This document shows, in pieces, positions 8,865 to 17,413 of a stretch of DNA of 64,000 nucleotides. The stretch is taken from assembly GCA_964425755.1 (NCBI GenBank), contig CAYRNY010000006.1, positions 62,001-126,000 on the forward strand. The letters are read 5' to 3'. Position numbers and translations under genes: made by a program. The notes below the pieces were generated by a model, which had not been told where the DNA came from, did no database searches, and was given only the letters and a program-made list of their open reading frames with translations. The DNA comes from CAYRNY01 sp964425755 (lineage in GTDB: Bacteria > Chloroflexota > Anaerolineae > Aggregatilineales > Aggregatilineaceae). Each line of letters opens with the position of its first letter. The stretch's first letter is position 1.

Positions 8865-9952
8865 ATGTTTTGGTTTTGTGTATGGCAGGTGGTCTCAACC
8901 CTGGTTGAGCTTATCAGACTAGGCCGCAGGTCGGAAAACGACAAGGACTTCGAAATGTTATTGTTGCGTCGCCAACTGGCGATCTACGAACGCAAGCAAG
9001 AGCGGGCTCCGCATTTGTCAAGGGGCGAGAAACTGACGCTGGTCTTGCTGGGCACCAAGCTGAAAAACAAACAGGCCGCACGATCAAAGCCATGGGCGAC
9101 GTGATTCGGATTGTGAAACCAGCCACGCTGTTTGGGGGGCATCGCGAGTTAGTGCGTCGCAAATGGACCTATCGCCATCGGAACGCCGGGCGTCCACGGA
9201 CAGGCAAGGAAATCGAGCAGCTCGTGTTGCGTCTGGCGCGCGAAAACGACTGGGGTTATGAACGCATTGAAGGTGAATTGCTCAAATTGGGGTACACCAT
9301 CAGTCATGAGACGGTGGGCAACATTCTGAACCGCCATGGCATCCCCCCAGCACCGGAACGTGAGTCATCACCGAGCTGGCGGCACCTGGTGACACATTAC
9401 AAGGACCAGCTGCTGGCGTACGATTTTTTTTACCGCCGAGACTTTGTTTCTTCAAACGCTGTACGTACTTGTCGTTATCGAAATTGGCACGCGTCGGGCC
9501 ATTTTGCCGGTTGTACCGCCCATCCGGACAATGCGTGGGTCACTCAACAGGATCGCCAGGTAATGTGGGAGTTGGAAGACCGCGAACCTGGCATCCGATT
9601 TCTGATTCGGGATAATGACAAGAAGTTTACTGAGTCCTTTGACACCGTTTTTTGTGCTGAAGGCATTGATGTGATCCCTACTCCCTATCGCGCCCCGAAT
9701 GCCAACGCTTTCGCGGAGCGATGGATACACTCAGCGCGGGAAGAGTGTCTGGACAAGCTGCTGATCATCAACCAGGGTCATTTACGTCGCGTGATGCGCG
9801 AATACATGGCATTCTTCAACACGGCGCGCCCACATCAAGGTCTCGAACAACAGATTTCCGTCCCAATAACAACCCACGACAACACAGGTCCAGTTCGTTG
9901 TCGCACGGTGTTGGGTGGTATCATCCACGACTACTACCGCGAGGCCGCGTGA
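8865..9952 (+). pseudogene. Decayed insertion sequence: rve-type DDE transposase
   Basis: A transposase of the rve/integrase-core type is spread over three reading frames. Frame A (8865 to about 9068) encodes the N-terminus with LLRRQLAIYERK. Frame B (from about 9068) carries WTYRHRNAG, the helix-turn-helix region ENDWGYERIEGELLKLGY, and later IRDNDKKF, PYRAPNANAFAERW and the end GGIIHDYYREAA. Between them a run of eight T (9424-9431) shifts the frame. The intended frame then reads FFTAETLFLQTLYVLVVIEIG until a one-base loss near 9497 restores frame B. Two compensating indels plus the earlier -1 shift indicate an inactive copy, unless the first shift is programmed. Terminal repeats are not clear; weak candidates are near 8790-8815 and 9963-9985. 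Confidence 0.8.
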
Positions 9953-10329
9953 GGGAAGAAATCGGCTATTGCACTAATTTTTTGAGACTACGGGGAACCT
10001 TTCCTGTGTTCACTTTCTCATTCTGACGAGTTGCCCCATTTTCCCTCCTGGTTCTTCCCTTACCAATTCTCATTTTCGAGTTCGCCAGCAATATCAAACC
10101 TGCGGGAGAACCCTTTTACTTTATCAAAAACACCACCCGATGTTTCATTCCGTAGTCCGAACTCGATGGTCATCACACAACTCCTTGCTGGCTAACTCAA
10201 ATGCAGTTTGGTGATGATACCGACTTTCGGCTTCGAATAGGCTCAAAACCCGATTAGAACTGCTGTGTATTTGCAGGAAACAATAGAAACCCTTTCTATT
10301 TGCGCGAAATCAAGGTGAAACGCAACAGC
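9953..10329. other. Intergenic, with one perfect inverted repeat
   Basis: AT-richer spacer between the decayed transposase and the next LacI gene; no gene seen. It holds a perfect inverted repeat aatagaaa-ccc-tttctatt at 10282-10300, which could be an operator or small hairpin upstream of the LacI promoter. Confidence 0.4.
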
Positions 10330-10386
10330 TTGACAACGACAATCCATGTATGATACTGTATCGGTAAATTACCGGTGTTTTACCGG
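10330..10386 (+). promoter_or_regulatory. LacI promoter with two overlapping operators
   Basis: TTGACA (10330-10335) is followed after 16 bases by GATACT (10352-10357). Directly downstream are the perfect palindrome cggtaaattaccg (10362-10374) and an overlapping one, ccggtgttttaccgg (10372-10386). They share the half-site ACCGG/CCGGT. Their place over the transcription start suggests autorepression by the LacI protein encoded next. Confidence 0.55.
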
Positions 10387-10419
10387 CACTTTACCAAGGT
10401 CATCCACGGATTGAGTTTT

Positions 10420-11475
10420 ATGGTACCCACTGAACCTAAAAAACGTGACGAGCATGCTGATGTAAGTATCCACGACGTGGCTAAAGCGGCTGGCGTGTCC
10501 GTTTCAACCGTTTCCCGTGTACTCAATGACAAACCTGATGTAGCCAAGAAAACACGCGCGCGTGTTCAGCGTGTGATCGATGAACTGGGTTACACGCCTT
10601 TCGTTCAGACGTTCCAACCAACCGCAGTGAATACCAATACAATCGCTTTGCATTATCCATTGCAGCGGCAGTCACGCGTTGAAGTAACTGACATTGAACT
10701 GGATTTCATTTTGGGAGCTTCGAGCGCTGCTGGAGATGCGCGATTTGCCCTTAATCTACTGACGCGGGACATCACCGAAAACGAATTGTTAGACCTCTAT
10801 CGCACCGGGCAGGTTCGGGGCGTCATTCTCATGGAAACAACATTTGACGATTGGCGTGTCAACTTATTGCGCCGACACGATCTGCCCTTTGTCATGATTG
10901 GCCGCTGCGCCAACAACGACAGCATTAGTTACATCGACATCGACCTGGAAGCGGCAGTCGTCAAGGCCTTTGAACATTTGGTCGACCTTGGACACCGGCA
11001 AATTGGTTTTCTCGCTTTTCCCGCTGCTCTGGATGACCACCAGCAAAACGCTTCTGAACTGATGCTAGCTGGCTACAAACGGGTCGTGTATGAGTATGGA
11101 CTGCCCCCCCTTTATCGCCATGTTGATTTTGGTATTCAACATGCCTATGAAGCCACCCACGAAATGTTGCGTGAAAATCCTAATCTCACTGCGATGGTGA
11201 TGGCCTATGGCGCAACCGTATCCGGGGTTACGCGCGCGTTGAACGAACACAATAAGTCAGTCCCCCATGATTTTTCCTTAATAGGTATAGCTGTTGGAAA
11301 GATTGCTGGATTGATTTCTCCAACCCCTAGTTCGGTCGATTTTCCACTGCAAAATGTGGGGTTTCAAGCCGCCAAAATGCTCATTGACAATTTGTCAGCT
11401 AGCGTGCCACGCGTTCAACAGTTGATCGTTCCGCCTCAGTTGAATGTGCGTGAGACGACGAGGTCTATTAAATAA
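10420..11475 (+). CDS. LacI-family transcriptional repressor
   Basis: A 351-residue regulator with DNA-binding segment SIHDVAKAAGVSVSTVSRVL and a sugar-sensor domain from about residue 70. The ATG at 10420 is preferred because a GTG at 10375 would overlap the operator palindromes; its ribosome binding site is weak. The sensor domain closely resembles the LacI protein at 29483-30538 (shared segments such as GVILM, DWRV-LLR, FEHLV-LGHR-IGFL), so the two are paralogues. It precedes a 10-gene sugar operon on the same strand, with 111 bases between, and is its likely regulator. Confidence 0.9.
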   Translation: MVPTEPKKRDEHADVSIHDVAKAAGVSVSTVSRVLNDKPDVAKKTRARVQRVIDELGYTPFVQTFQPTAVNTNTIALHYPLQRQSRVEVTDIELDFILGASSAAGDARFALNLLTRDITENELLDLYRTGQVRGVILMETTFDDWRVNLLRRHDLPFVMIGRCANNDSISYIDIDLEAAVVKAFEHLVDLGHRQIGFLAFPAALDDHQQNASELMLAGYKRVVYEYGLPPLYRHVDFGIQHAYEATHEMLRENPNLTAMVMAYGATVSGVTRALNEHNKSVPHDFSLIGIAVGKIAGLISPTPSSVDFPLQNVGFQAAKMLIDNLSASVPRVQQLIVPPQLNVRETTRSIK

Positions 11476-11531
11476 GAAGGAGGGCATTAGACACACAAAT
11501 AACCGTTCATCGACTGTAAGTCCCATTTTCG

Positions 11532-11568
11532 TGAAAGCGTTTAGAGTTTGTCCAACTCATTAGTTGGA
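11532..11568 (+). promoter_or_regulatory. cre-like site and small inverted repeat before importer operon
   Basis: tgaaagcgtttaga (11532-11545) matches the catabolite-responsive element consensus TGWAANCGNTNWCA at 13 of 14 positions, a class bound by LacI/CcpA-family proteins. Six bases later tccaac-tcatta-gttgga (11551-11568) forms a 6-bp stem just before the ribosome binding site ggaga of the binding-protein gene. The first could be the operator through which the upstream LacI acts; this is inference. Confidence 0.5.
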
Positions 11569-11586
11569 TATGGAGATAAAGATACA

Positions 11587-12885
11587 ATGAAACAACTGAC
11601 GTTTATTCTTGTGGCGCTGCTTTGTGTGTTGGGAGCTGGCAGCGCAGCTTTTCAGGATGCAGGAAGCGCCCAGGCCCGGCAAGATGTGACCATTACCCAG
11701 ATGGCAAGCCAGGACTGGATTCAGGACGCTGAGATTGAACTGGCGAAGCAGTTTGAAGAAGAAACCGGCATCCGTGTCGATTTCCAAATCATACCGTCTG
11801 ACCAGTATTTCAATGTGCTGCAAACCAAGCTGAACACAGGCGAAGCCCCAGACATTTTTGGCGGGCAGAGTGGCCAGACGGATTTGCGCATCAACTACGA
11901 TGTCGAAACCAACGCCGTCCCGCTGACCGATCAGGAATGGGTATCGCGCATGGAACCTCTCGTTACCGAGCAAGTCAGTCTCGATGGTGAAGTATACGGC
12001 ATGAGCCTGATGGATCCCTTTGGTCCCTGGGCAGTGGTATACAATACGAAAATCTTCGCTGAATTGGACCTGGCGATTCCGACAACCTATGCGGAATTTA
12101 AGGCTGTTTGCCAAACCATTCAAGATGCTGGTATCACGCCAATTTTCGAGCCCATCTCGGCGGGGTGGCATCACGTGTTATGGTTCCCCGAAATTGGTCC
12201 TCGTTACGAAGAAGTGACGCCCGGTTTGGCCGAGGCCCTGAACACCAACCAGCGCCTCTTTGCCGACGATCCCACGATGTTGACCGCCCTGGAACAGCTT
12301 AAGGAACTGTATGATCTGGGCTTTTTCGGCGAATTTGCGCTGTCGGACACCTACGAAGAAACCGCCGAATACATGGCTAATGGCGAATATGCTATGACCG
12401 TTGGTAATTTTGGCCTCATCGGTCAAATCGAAGCGGAATATGATGTTCCGGCGGACACCTTCGGTTACTTTGTCATACCGCTGGCTGACAATCAGATTTT
12501 GAATCTGAATCCGGCAGGGCCCAGCAAATTCGTCTACTCCGGTTCAGATCATATTGATGAGGCCCTGGCCTATCTGGATTTCCTGGCGCGCCCGGAGAAT
12601 CTGCAATACATCATTGACAACACGCCGCGCTTCAAGGGCTTCAGTTTTACGGGGCTGGCATATGATTACTCCGCCGCAGAGCAGACGTTCTTGGACCGGT
12701 ATCCTGAACGCGGTACCGTCTACCAGACCCAGGTGAACTATTTAAACCCGCAGTGGATGGAAATCGGGCAAGATATTTCAGCGATGTTTATCGGGGATGC
12801 TGAGCCGATGGACGTACTGGAAAACATTGATGCTCGTCGGTCTGATATGGCTGAGGCCGCTAATGATCCGGCCTGGAGTGGATAG
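11587..12885 (+). CDS. Extracellular sugar-binding protein of ABC importer (CUT1)
   Basis: A 432-residue family 1 solute-binding protein. The signal peptide is residues 1 to about 29 (LTFILVALLCVLGAG core); there is no convincing lipobox. The mature domain contains VTITQMASQDWIQDAEIELAKQF, IYGG-like ligand loops and YNTKIFAELDLAIPTTYAEF. The ATG at 11587 follows ggaga; a TTG 13 codons upstream is unlikely. It opens the operon that continues with two permeases, GH31 and the sugar-metabolic genes. The ligand is not evident; an oligosaccharide with alpha-linked glucose or xylose and fucose side chains would fit the enzymes. Confidence 0.92.
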   Translation: MKQLTFILVALLCVLGAGSAAFQDAGSAQARQDVTITQMASQDWIQDAEIELAKQFEEETGIRVDFQIIPSDQYFNVLQTKLNTGEAPDIFGGQSGQTDLRINYDVETNAVPLTDQEWVSRMEPLVTEQVSLDGEVYGMSLMDPFGPWAVVYNTKIFAELDLAIPTTYAEFKAVCQTIQDAGITPIFEPISAGWHHVLWFPEIGPRYEEVTPGLAEALNTNQRLFADDPTMLTALEQLKELYDLGFFGEFALSDTYEETAEYMANGEYAMTVGNFGLIGQIEAEYDVPADTFGYFVIPLADNQILNLNPAGPSKFVYSGSDHIDEALAYLDFLARPENLQYIIDNTPRFKGFSFTGLAYDYSAAEQTFLDRYPERGTVYQTQVNYLNPQWMEIGQDISAMFIGDAEPMDVLENIDARRSDMAEAANDPAWSG

Positions 12886-12896
12886 TTCAGATGGGC

Positions 12897-13039
12897 GGGG
12901 CGACGTGAGCAAGACGTCGCCCCGGGTGTGCCAGGCGTGAGTTCGAGCCTAGACCAGCTAACTATACCACATCCCATCTGGTCCTCTCAACGGAACATTC
13001 GACAGTAATATAGGAGGGGCACGGCACCAACCCGTGCCC
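12897..13039 (+). promoter_or_regulatory. Two intercistronic hairpins
   Basis: Between binding-protein and permease genes lie two stems: ggggcgacgt (12897-12906) with acgtcgcccc (12914-12923), 10 bp; and gggcacgg (13017-13024) with ccgtgccc (13032-13039), 8 bp. Neither has a strong T-tract. They probably protect or partly terminate the binding-protein mRNA, as in other importer operons. The rest of 12886-13145 holds nothing I can identify. Confidence 0.5.
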
Positions 13040-13145
13040 TTCAACAAAACAAGCTGCGGACTGTGGCCTGTCACATTATGTACGTCTCAATAATCGCGCA
13101 ACAGGCCCGCCCAAAGAATACTGGTCAGAAGATTGAGGCGCAAGT

Positions 13146-14024
13146 ATGTTCAAGAGCCGGATATACCCCTTCTATTTTTCGATAGGTGCGCTCGCGCTTT
13201 ATCTGGTGTTCTTCGTAATACCGGCGGTGATGGGCTTGGGTTATGCCTTTACGGATTGGAATCGCTTTTCGTCAGATGTGCATTATGTCGGATTGGAAAA
13301 CTTCGAAACACTACTATCCTCCAATCACCACTATGTAGACTATGCTTTCAATACACTCCGCTTCACAATTTTGACGATTGTGCTCAAAACGGTGTTTGGG
13401 TTGCTGCTGGCTCTGCTATTGCATAATGGTGTCCGGACGCTTCGAAATCTATATCGATTGATCATCTTTTTGCCTGCCGTGCTACCCATGGTGATTGTCG
13501 GCATTATCTTCAAGTCGATTATGCATCCCCGCAGCGGTCTGTTAAACGAGGCACTTCGAACCGTCGGATTAGATAGTTGGACTCAGCACTGGTTAACCGA
13601 CCCGAATTTGGCCCTACACTCCGTTATCGGGGTCGATACGTGGAAAGGCGTCGGTTACATTATGGTTATTCTGCTAGCGGGACTTCAAACCATCCCCGAT
13701 GAGTATTACGAGGCTGCTCAAATCGATGGGGCAGGTGCCTTTGCGCGTTTGAGACACGTCACGCTTCCCTTGTTGATGCCAGCGATCATCGTCTCAACGG
13801 TTTTGAATGTTTTGTATGGCTTGAAGGTTTTCGATGTAGTTTATGTATTGACCAATGGCGGGCCCGGTTATTCAACCGAAGTCCTGTATACGGCCATTTT
13901 CAAAGAGTTTGCCAAGGGGCGTTATGGGGTTGGCACCGCGCTTTCTTCCGTCTTATTTTTCGTGATGGTGGTCGCTGGTTATTCGGTGATTCGACTGATG
14001 GAGCAAGAACGCGCTAACGATTAA
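13146..14024 (+). CDS. ABC sugar importer permease, MalF type (CUT1)
   Basis: A 292-residue inner-membrane permease with six predicted helices. Motifs are YPFYFSIGALALYLVFFV (first helix), FTDWNRF after it, and the EAA loop EYYEAAQIDGAGAFARLRHV. It is shorter at the N-terminus than E. coli MalF, as is usual for CUT1 systems of this type. It follows the binding-protein gene after 260 bases with two hairpins and precedes the MalG partner by 37 bases. Confidence 0.92.
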   Translation: MFKSRIYPFYFSIGALALYLVFFVIPAVMGLGYAFTDWNRFSSDVHYVGLENFETLLSSNHHYVDYAFNTLRFTILTIVLKTVFGLLLALLLHNGVRTLRNLYRLIIFLPAVLPMVIVGIIFKSIMHPRSGLLNEALRTVGLDSWTQHWLTDPNLALHSVIGVDTWKGVGYIMVILLAGLQTIPDEYYEAAQIDGAGAFARLRHVTLPLLMPAIIVSTVLNVLYGLKVFDVVYVLTNGGPGYSTEVLYTAIFKEFAKGRYGVGTALSSVLFFVMVVAGYSVIRLMEQERAND

Positions 14025-14061
14025 CCCGCACTCAGCGCGTATGAAAGGCAAAGTTTGAAAT

Positions 14062-14931
14062 ATGAATGCCACAAATATGGTTTGGAAAATTCGATATCGT
14101 GACCCCATCATCAAGGCAAAGAACGTACAGGGGATTGGCAATAACCTGATCGCCATTGCCGTCTGTTTCATCATGTTTGTCCCGGTCTATCTGGTAATGG
14201 TTAATGCCCTGAAAGACCGGACCGAAGCGCGGCGTATGGCCATTCAGGCGCCGACGACCCTGCACTGGGACAATTTCTCGACGGTGATTGACCAGGGGAA
14301 TCTGGAAACGGCGTTCTTCAATAGCATGTTGTATTCAGGCAGTTCCACCCTGATTGCGACTACGTTTTCAGCCATGGCAGCTTACGTCATGTCACGCAAC
14401 AAGACCCGGCTGAACCGGTTTCTATACTTCTTCATCATCATGGGTATCGCGATGCCGATCAACTTCTTTACGTTGAGCAAAGTGATGCAGGTTACGCACC
14501 TCATTAACACGCAGCTGGGCATTATTATTCTCTATGCGGCGACTCAAATTCCGTTCAATACATTTCTGGTTTACGGCTTTGTAGAGTCGCTGCCCAGAGA
14601 ACTTGATGAGGCTGCCGTGATTGACGGCGCAGGACCGCTCAAGCTGTTCTTTTCTGTCATTTTCCCCTTGTTGACCCCAGTCCTGGCAACGACTGCGCTG
14701 TTAAGTTTTCTGAATACCTGGAATGATTTCATCTTCCCCCTGTATTACTTGAATGACAGTGCCAAGTGGCCCATGCCCCTGGCCGTCTACAACTTTTTCG
14801 GGCGTTATGAGGCGTACTGGAACTTGGTCAGTGCGGACATCGTATTGACTATCTTACCCGTGATCGTGGTCTATCTGCTGGGGCAGCGTTTCATTGTCTC
14901 CGGTATGACGGCTGGCTCAGTTAAAGGATAG
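14062..14931 (+). CDS. ABC sugar importer permease, MalG type (CUT1)
   Basis: A 289-residue inner-membrane permease. The EAA loop is RELDEAAVIDGAGPLKLFFSVI, and the C-terminus QRFIVSGMTAGSVKG is the typical MalG ending. A long first periplasmic segment follows VYLVMVNALKDRTEARR. It partners the gene at 13146-14024. The next gene (GH31) starts 12 bases after its stop. No ATPase gene is present in the operon. Confidence 0.92.
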   Translation: MNATNMVWKIRYRDPIIKAKNVQGIGNNLIAIAVCFIMFVPVYLVMVNALKDRTEARRMAIQAPTTLHWDNFSTVIDQGNLETAFFNSMLYSGSSTLIATTFSAMAAYVMSRNKTRLNRFLYFFIIMGIAMPINFFTLSKVMQVTHLINTQLGIIILYAATQIPFNTFLVYGFVESLPRELDEAAVIDGAGPLKLFFSVIFPLLTPVLATTALLSFLNTWNDFIFPLYYLNDSAKWPMPLAVYNFFGRYEAYWNLVSADIVLTILPVIVVYLLGQRFIVSGMTAGSVKG

Positions 14932-14943
14932 AAGGAATCTCCA

Positions 14944-17376
14944 GTGAGAGTATTGAAATTTGAGGTAGACAGTAATTCACTTTTGCTCACCACTGATGAT
15001 GGGCAGTTGAAACTTGAAGTGATTAGCGAGCGTATCATTCGCGTAGTTTATACTCGGCGTGAGACATTTAGCGCGACCCCCAGCCTGATGGTGCTGCCAC
15101 GCCAGAATACGCAGCGTGATTGGTCGGTTGAAGATGGCGGAAGTACGCTCACGCTGAAAACGTCTCAACTTCAGTTGGTCATCCAGAAAAACACAGGGGC
15201 GTTTACCTGGTTAGAACTCAGCGGTGATCTACTGGTACGTGAACCTGATACGGGTGGAAAAACGCTGGAACAAGTGCCTATAGAACTGGTAGAAAATTTC
15301 GCTTTGCAGACCCAAGAAACGGTTGATGGCACCTATACACAGATCATCGGTGGCGAGAAAAGAATTGCTCGCCACGCCTATGCCACTCGATTAGATTTTA
15401 TTTTCTCTGACGATGAAGCGATTTATGGATTGGGGCAGCATGAAGAAGGTATTCTCAACTACCGCGGACACCACCAGTATCTATACCAACACAATATGAA
15501 AGTGGCAGTCCCTCAGATCGTATCTTCACGAGGTTATGCGATCCTGTGGGATACCTATGCCTTGAGCGTGTTCCATGATGATCAATATGGGTCGTATTTT
15601 TGGAGCGAGTTCAATGAGGAAATGGACTTCTACTTCATTTACGGACCAGAATTCGACCAGATTGTGGCGGGTTTTCGGGCACTGACCGGGCAGGTGCCAC
15701 TTTTGCCAAGATGGGCTTTGGGATACGTGCAATCCAAAGAACGGTATACCAATCAGGCCGAACTTATTGCAGTGGTTGAAGAATATCGCCAACGCGGTAT
15801 CCCATTGGATTGTATAGTGCAGGATTGGAAGTCATGGCCTGGTGACTTGTGGGGGCAAAAAACCTTTAGCCCTGAGCGTTATCCAGACCCGGCGGCCATG
15901 CTGGATAGAATTCACGATCTCAATGCCAAGTTGATGATTTCCATCTGGCCGCGTTTTAACGCTGATGGACCCAATCAGGTAGAAATGCGTGAGCATGGCT
16001 TTTTACTCGGTGATGATACCACCTATAACGCTTTTGATCCGGCGGCGCGGTCGATGTATTGGCGGCAAACTAACGAGGGTTTATTCAAGTACGGGGTTGA
16101 TGCCTGGTGGTGTGATTGCACAGAACCCTATGAGGCGGACTGGACGGGACCTGTCAAAAAGGAACCCTGGCAGCGGTTAGACATTAATACGAGGCAAGCG
16201 AAGATCTTTCTTGACCCGGCTTATATCAACGCTTATTCGTTATTGCACAGCCAGGGTATCTATGAAGGTCAGCGTGATATCACATCGGACAAACGGGTGG
16301 TTAACCTGACGCGATCCTATTCACCCGGCCAACAACGGTATGGATGCATTACTTGGTCAGGCGACATTGTCGCTACCTGGGATGTGTTGCGTAAACAGAT
16401 TGCCGAAGGGCTAAACTTTAGTGTTACCGGGGGCGGCTATTGGACCCTCGACATCGGAGGATTTTTTGTCGATACCAAGGACCCCTGGTTCTGGCGCGGT
16501 GACTATCCTGGGGGATATCTTGATGAAGGGTATCGTGAATTGTATGTTCGCTGGTTTCAATACGGTGCATTCTTGCCGATGTTCCGCTCTCACGGCACTG
16601 ACACCCCGCGTGAAGTCTGGCGTTTTGGCGAGCCAGGCGACATTATCTACGAAACATTAGTGAAGTTCGCGTTCCTGCGGTATCGCTTGTTGCCCTACAT
16701 CTACTCGCTGGCGGGGGCTGAAACGCATCGAGCAAGTACCATGTTGCGGATGCTGGCGTTTGACTTTCGCCACGATCCGAATGTGCATGATATTGCCGAC
16801 CAATTCATGTTCGGGCCGGCGCTGATGGTATGTCCAGTAACCAACCCAATGTACTTTGATCGAGATTCTGTTGCCTTAGAAAATATCCCTAAAACACGAT
16901 CCGTTTACTTGCCCGCCGGTGCCGACTGGTACGATTTTTGGACCGGTCAGCCTTATAGCGGTGGGCAGGTGATTGAGGCCGCTGCTCCGCTAGATATCCT
17001 GCCTTTATACGTCAAAGCCGGATCAATTCTCCCCTTGGGACCGAAAGTACAGCATACCGGTGAACAGCTTGACGCCCCATGGGAGATACGTATTTATCCT
17101 GGCGCTGATGGTTCGTTTGACGTCTATGAAGACGAGGGCGACAGCTATCACTATGAGCAAGGCATGTATAGCTGGTTGACCTTAAGCTGGGAAGATGCGC
17201 CTGGTCGCTTTACTGCCAGTCCGTGCAGCGGGCAACCCAGCCATCGGGAGCTTCGACTGGTGCGGGTGCGCCGTAATCATGGGACCGGCCTGGAGCCAAC
17301 GCTCCACCCAGACCACGTCGTTAATTACTGTGGCCGAACAGTTTGCGCCGATTTGCAGCTAACGTCTGCTCGCTAA
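14944..17376 (+). CDS. GH31 alpha-glycosidase (alpha-xylosidase/alpha-glucosidase)
   Basis: An 810-residue retaining alpha-glycosidase of family 31. It has an N-terminal beta-sandwich (about 1-245), a catalytic (beta/alpha)8 barrel (about 246-600) and C-terminal beta domains. The nucleophile is Asp391 in AWWCDCTEP and the acid/base Asp474 in ITWSGD. The WWxDxTEP form is common in alpha-xylosidase-like members, so xyloglucan-type alpha-xylose is possible, as is alpha-glucose. There is no signal peptide, so it acts on imported oligosaccharides. It starts with GTG, with aagga 7 bases upstream. The sulfoquinovosidase motif is not seen. Confidence 0.9.
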   Translation: MRVLKFEVDSNSLLLTTDDGQLKLEVISERIIRVVYTRRETFSATPSLMVLPRQNTQRDWSVEDGGSTLTLKTSQLQLVIQKNTGAFTWLELSGDLLVREPDTGGKTLEQVPIELVENFALQTQETVDGTYTQIIGGEKRIARHAYATRLDFIFSDDEAIYGLGQHEEGILNYRGHHQYLYQHNMKVAVPQIVSSRGYAILWDTYALSVFHDDQYGSYFWSEFNEEMDFYFIYGPEFDQIVAGFRALTGQVPLLPRWALGYVQSKERYTNQAELIAVVEEYRQRGIPLDCIVQDWKSWPGDLWGQKTFSPERYPDPAAMLDRIHDLNAKLMISIWPRFNADGPNQVEMREHGFLLGDDTTYNAFDPAARSMYWRQTNEGLFKYGVDAWWCDCTEPYEADWTGPVKKEPWQRLDINTRQAKIFLDPAYINAYSLLHSQGIYEGQRDITSDKRVVNLTRSYSPGQQRYGCITWSGDIVATWDVLRKQIAEGLNFSVTGGGYWTLDIGGFFVDTKDPWFWRGDYPGGYLDEGYRELYVRWFQYGAFLPMFRSHGTDTPREVWRFGEPGDIIYETLVKFAFLRYRLLPYIYSLAGAETHRASTMLRMLAFDFRHDPNVHDIADQFMFGPALMVCPVTNPMYFDRDSVALENIPKTRSVYLPAGADWYDFWTGQPYSGGQVIEAAAPLDILPLYVKAGSILPLGPKVQHTGEQLDAPWEIRIYPGADGSFDVYEDEGDSYHYEQGMYSWLTLSWEDAPGRFTASPCSGQPSHRELRLVRVRRNHGTGLEPTLHPDHVVNYCGRTVCADLQLTSAR

Positions 17377-17413
17377 TTGTCTTAATTCGAAACTGTAGTT
17401 GAATGGGGGTTTT

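Noticed and set aside
11548..11586. TTG start for the binding protein at 11548
   Set aside because: It would add residues before the signal peptide, overlap the inverted repeat, and has no ribosome site; ATG 11587 has one.
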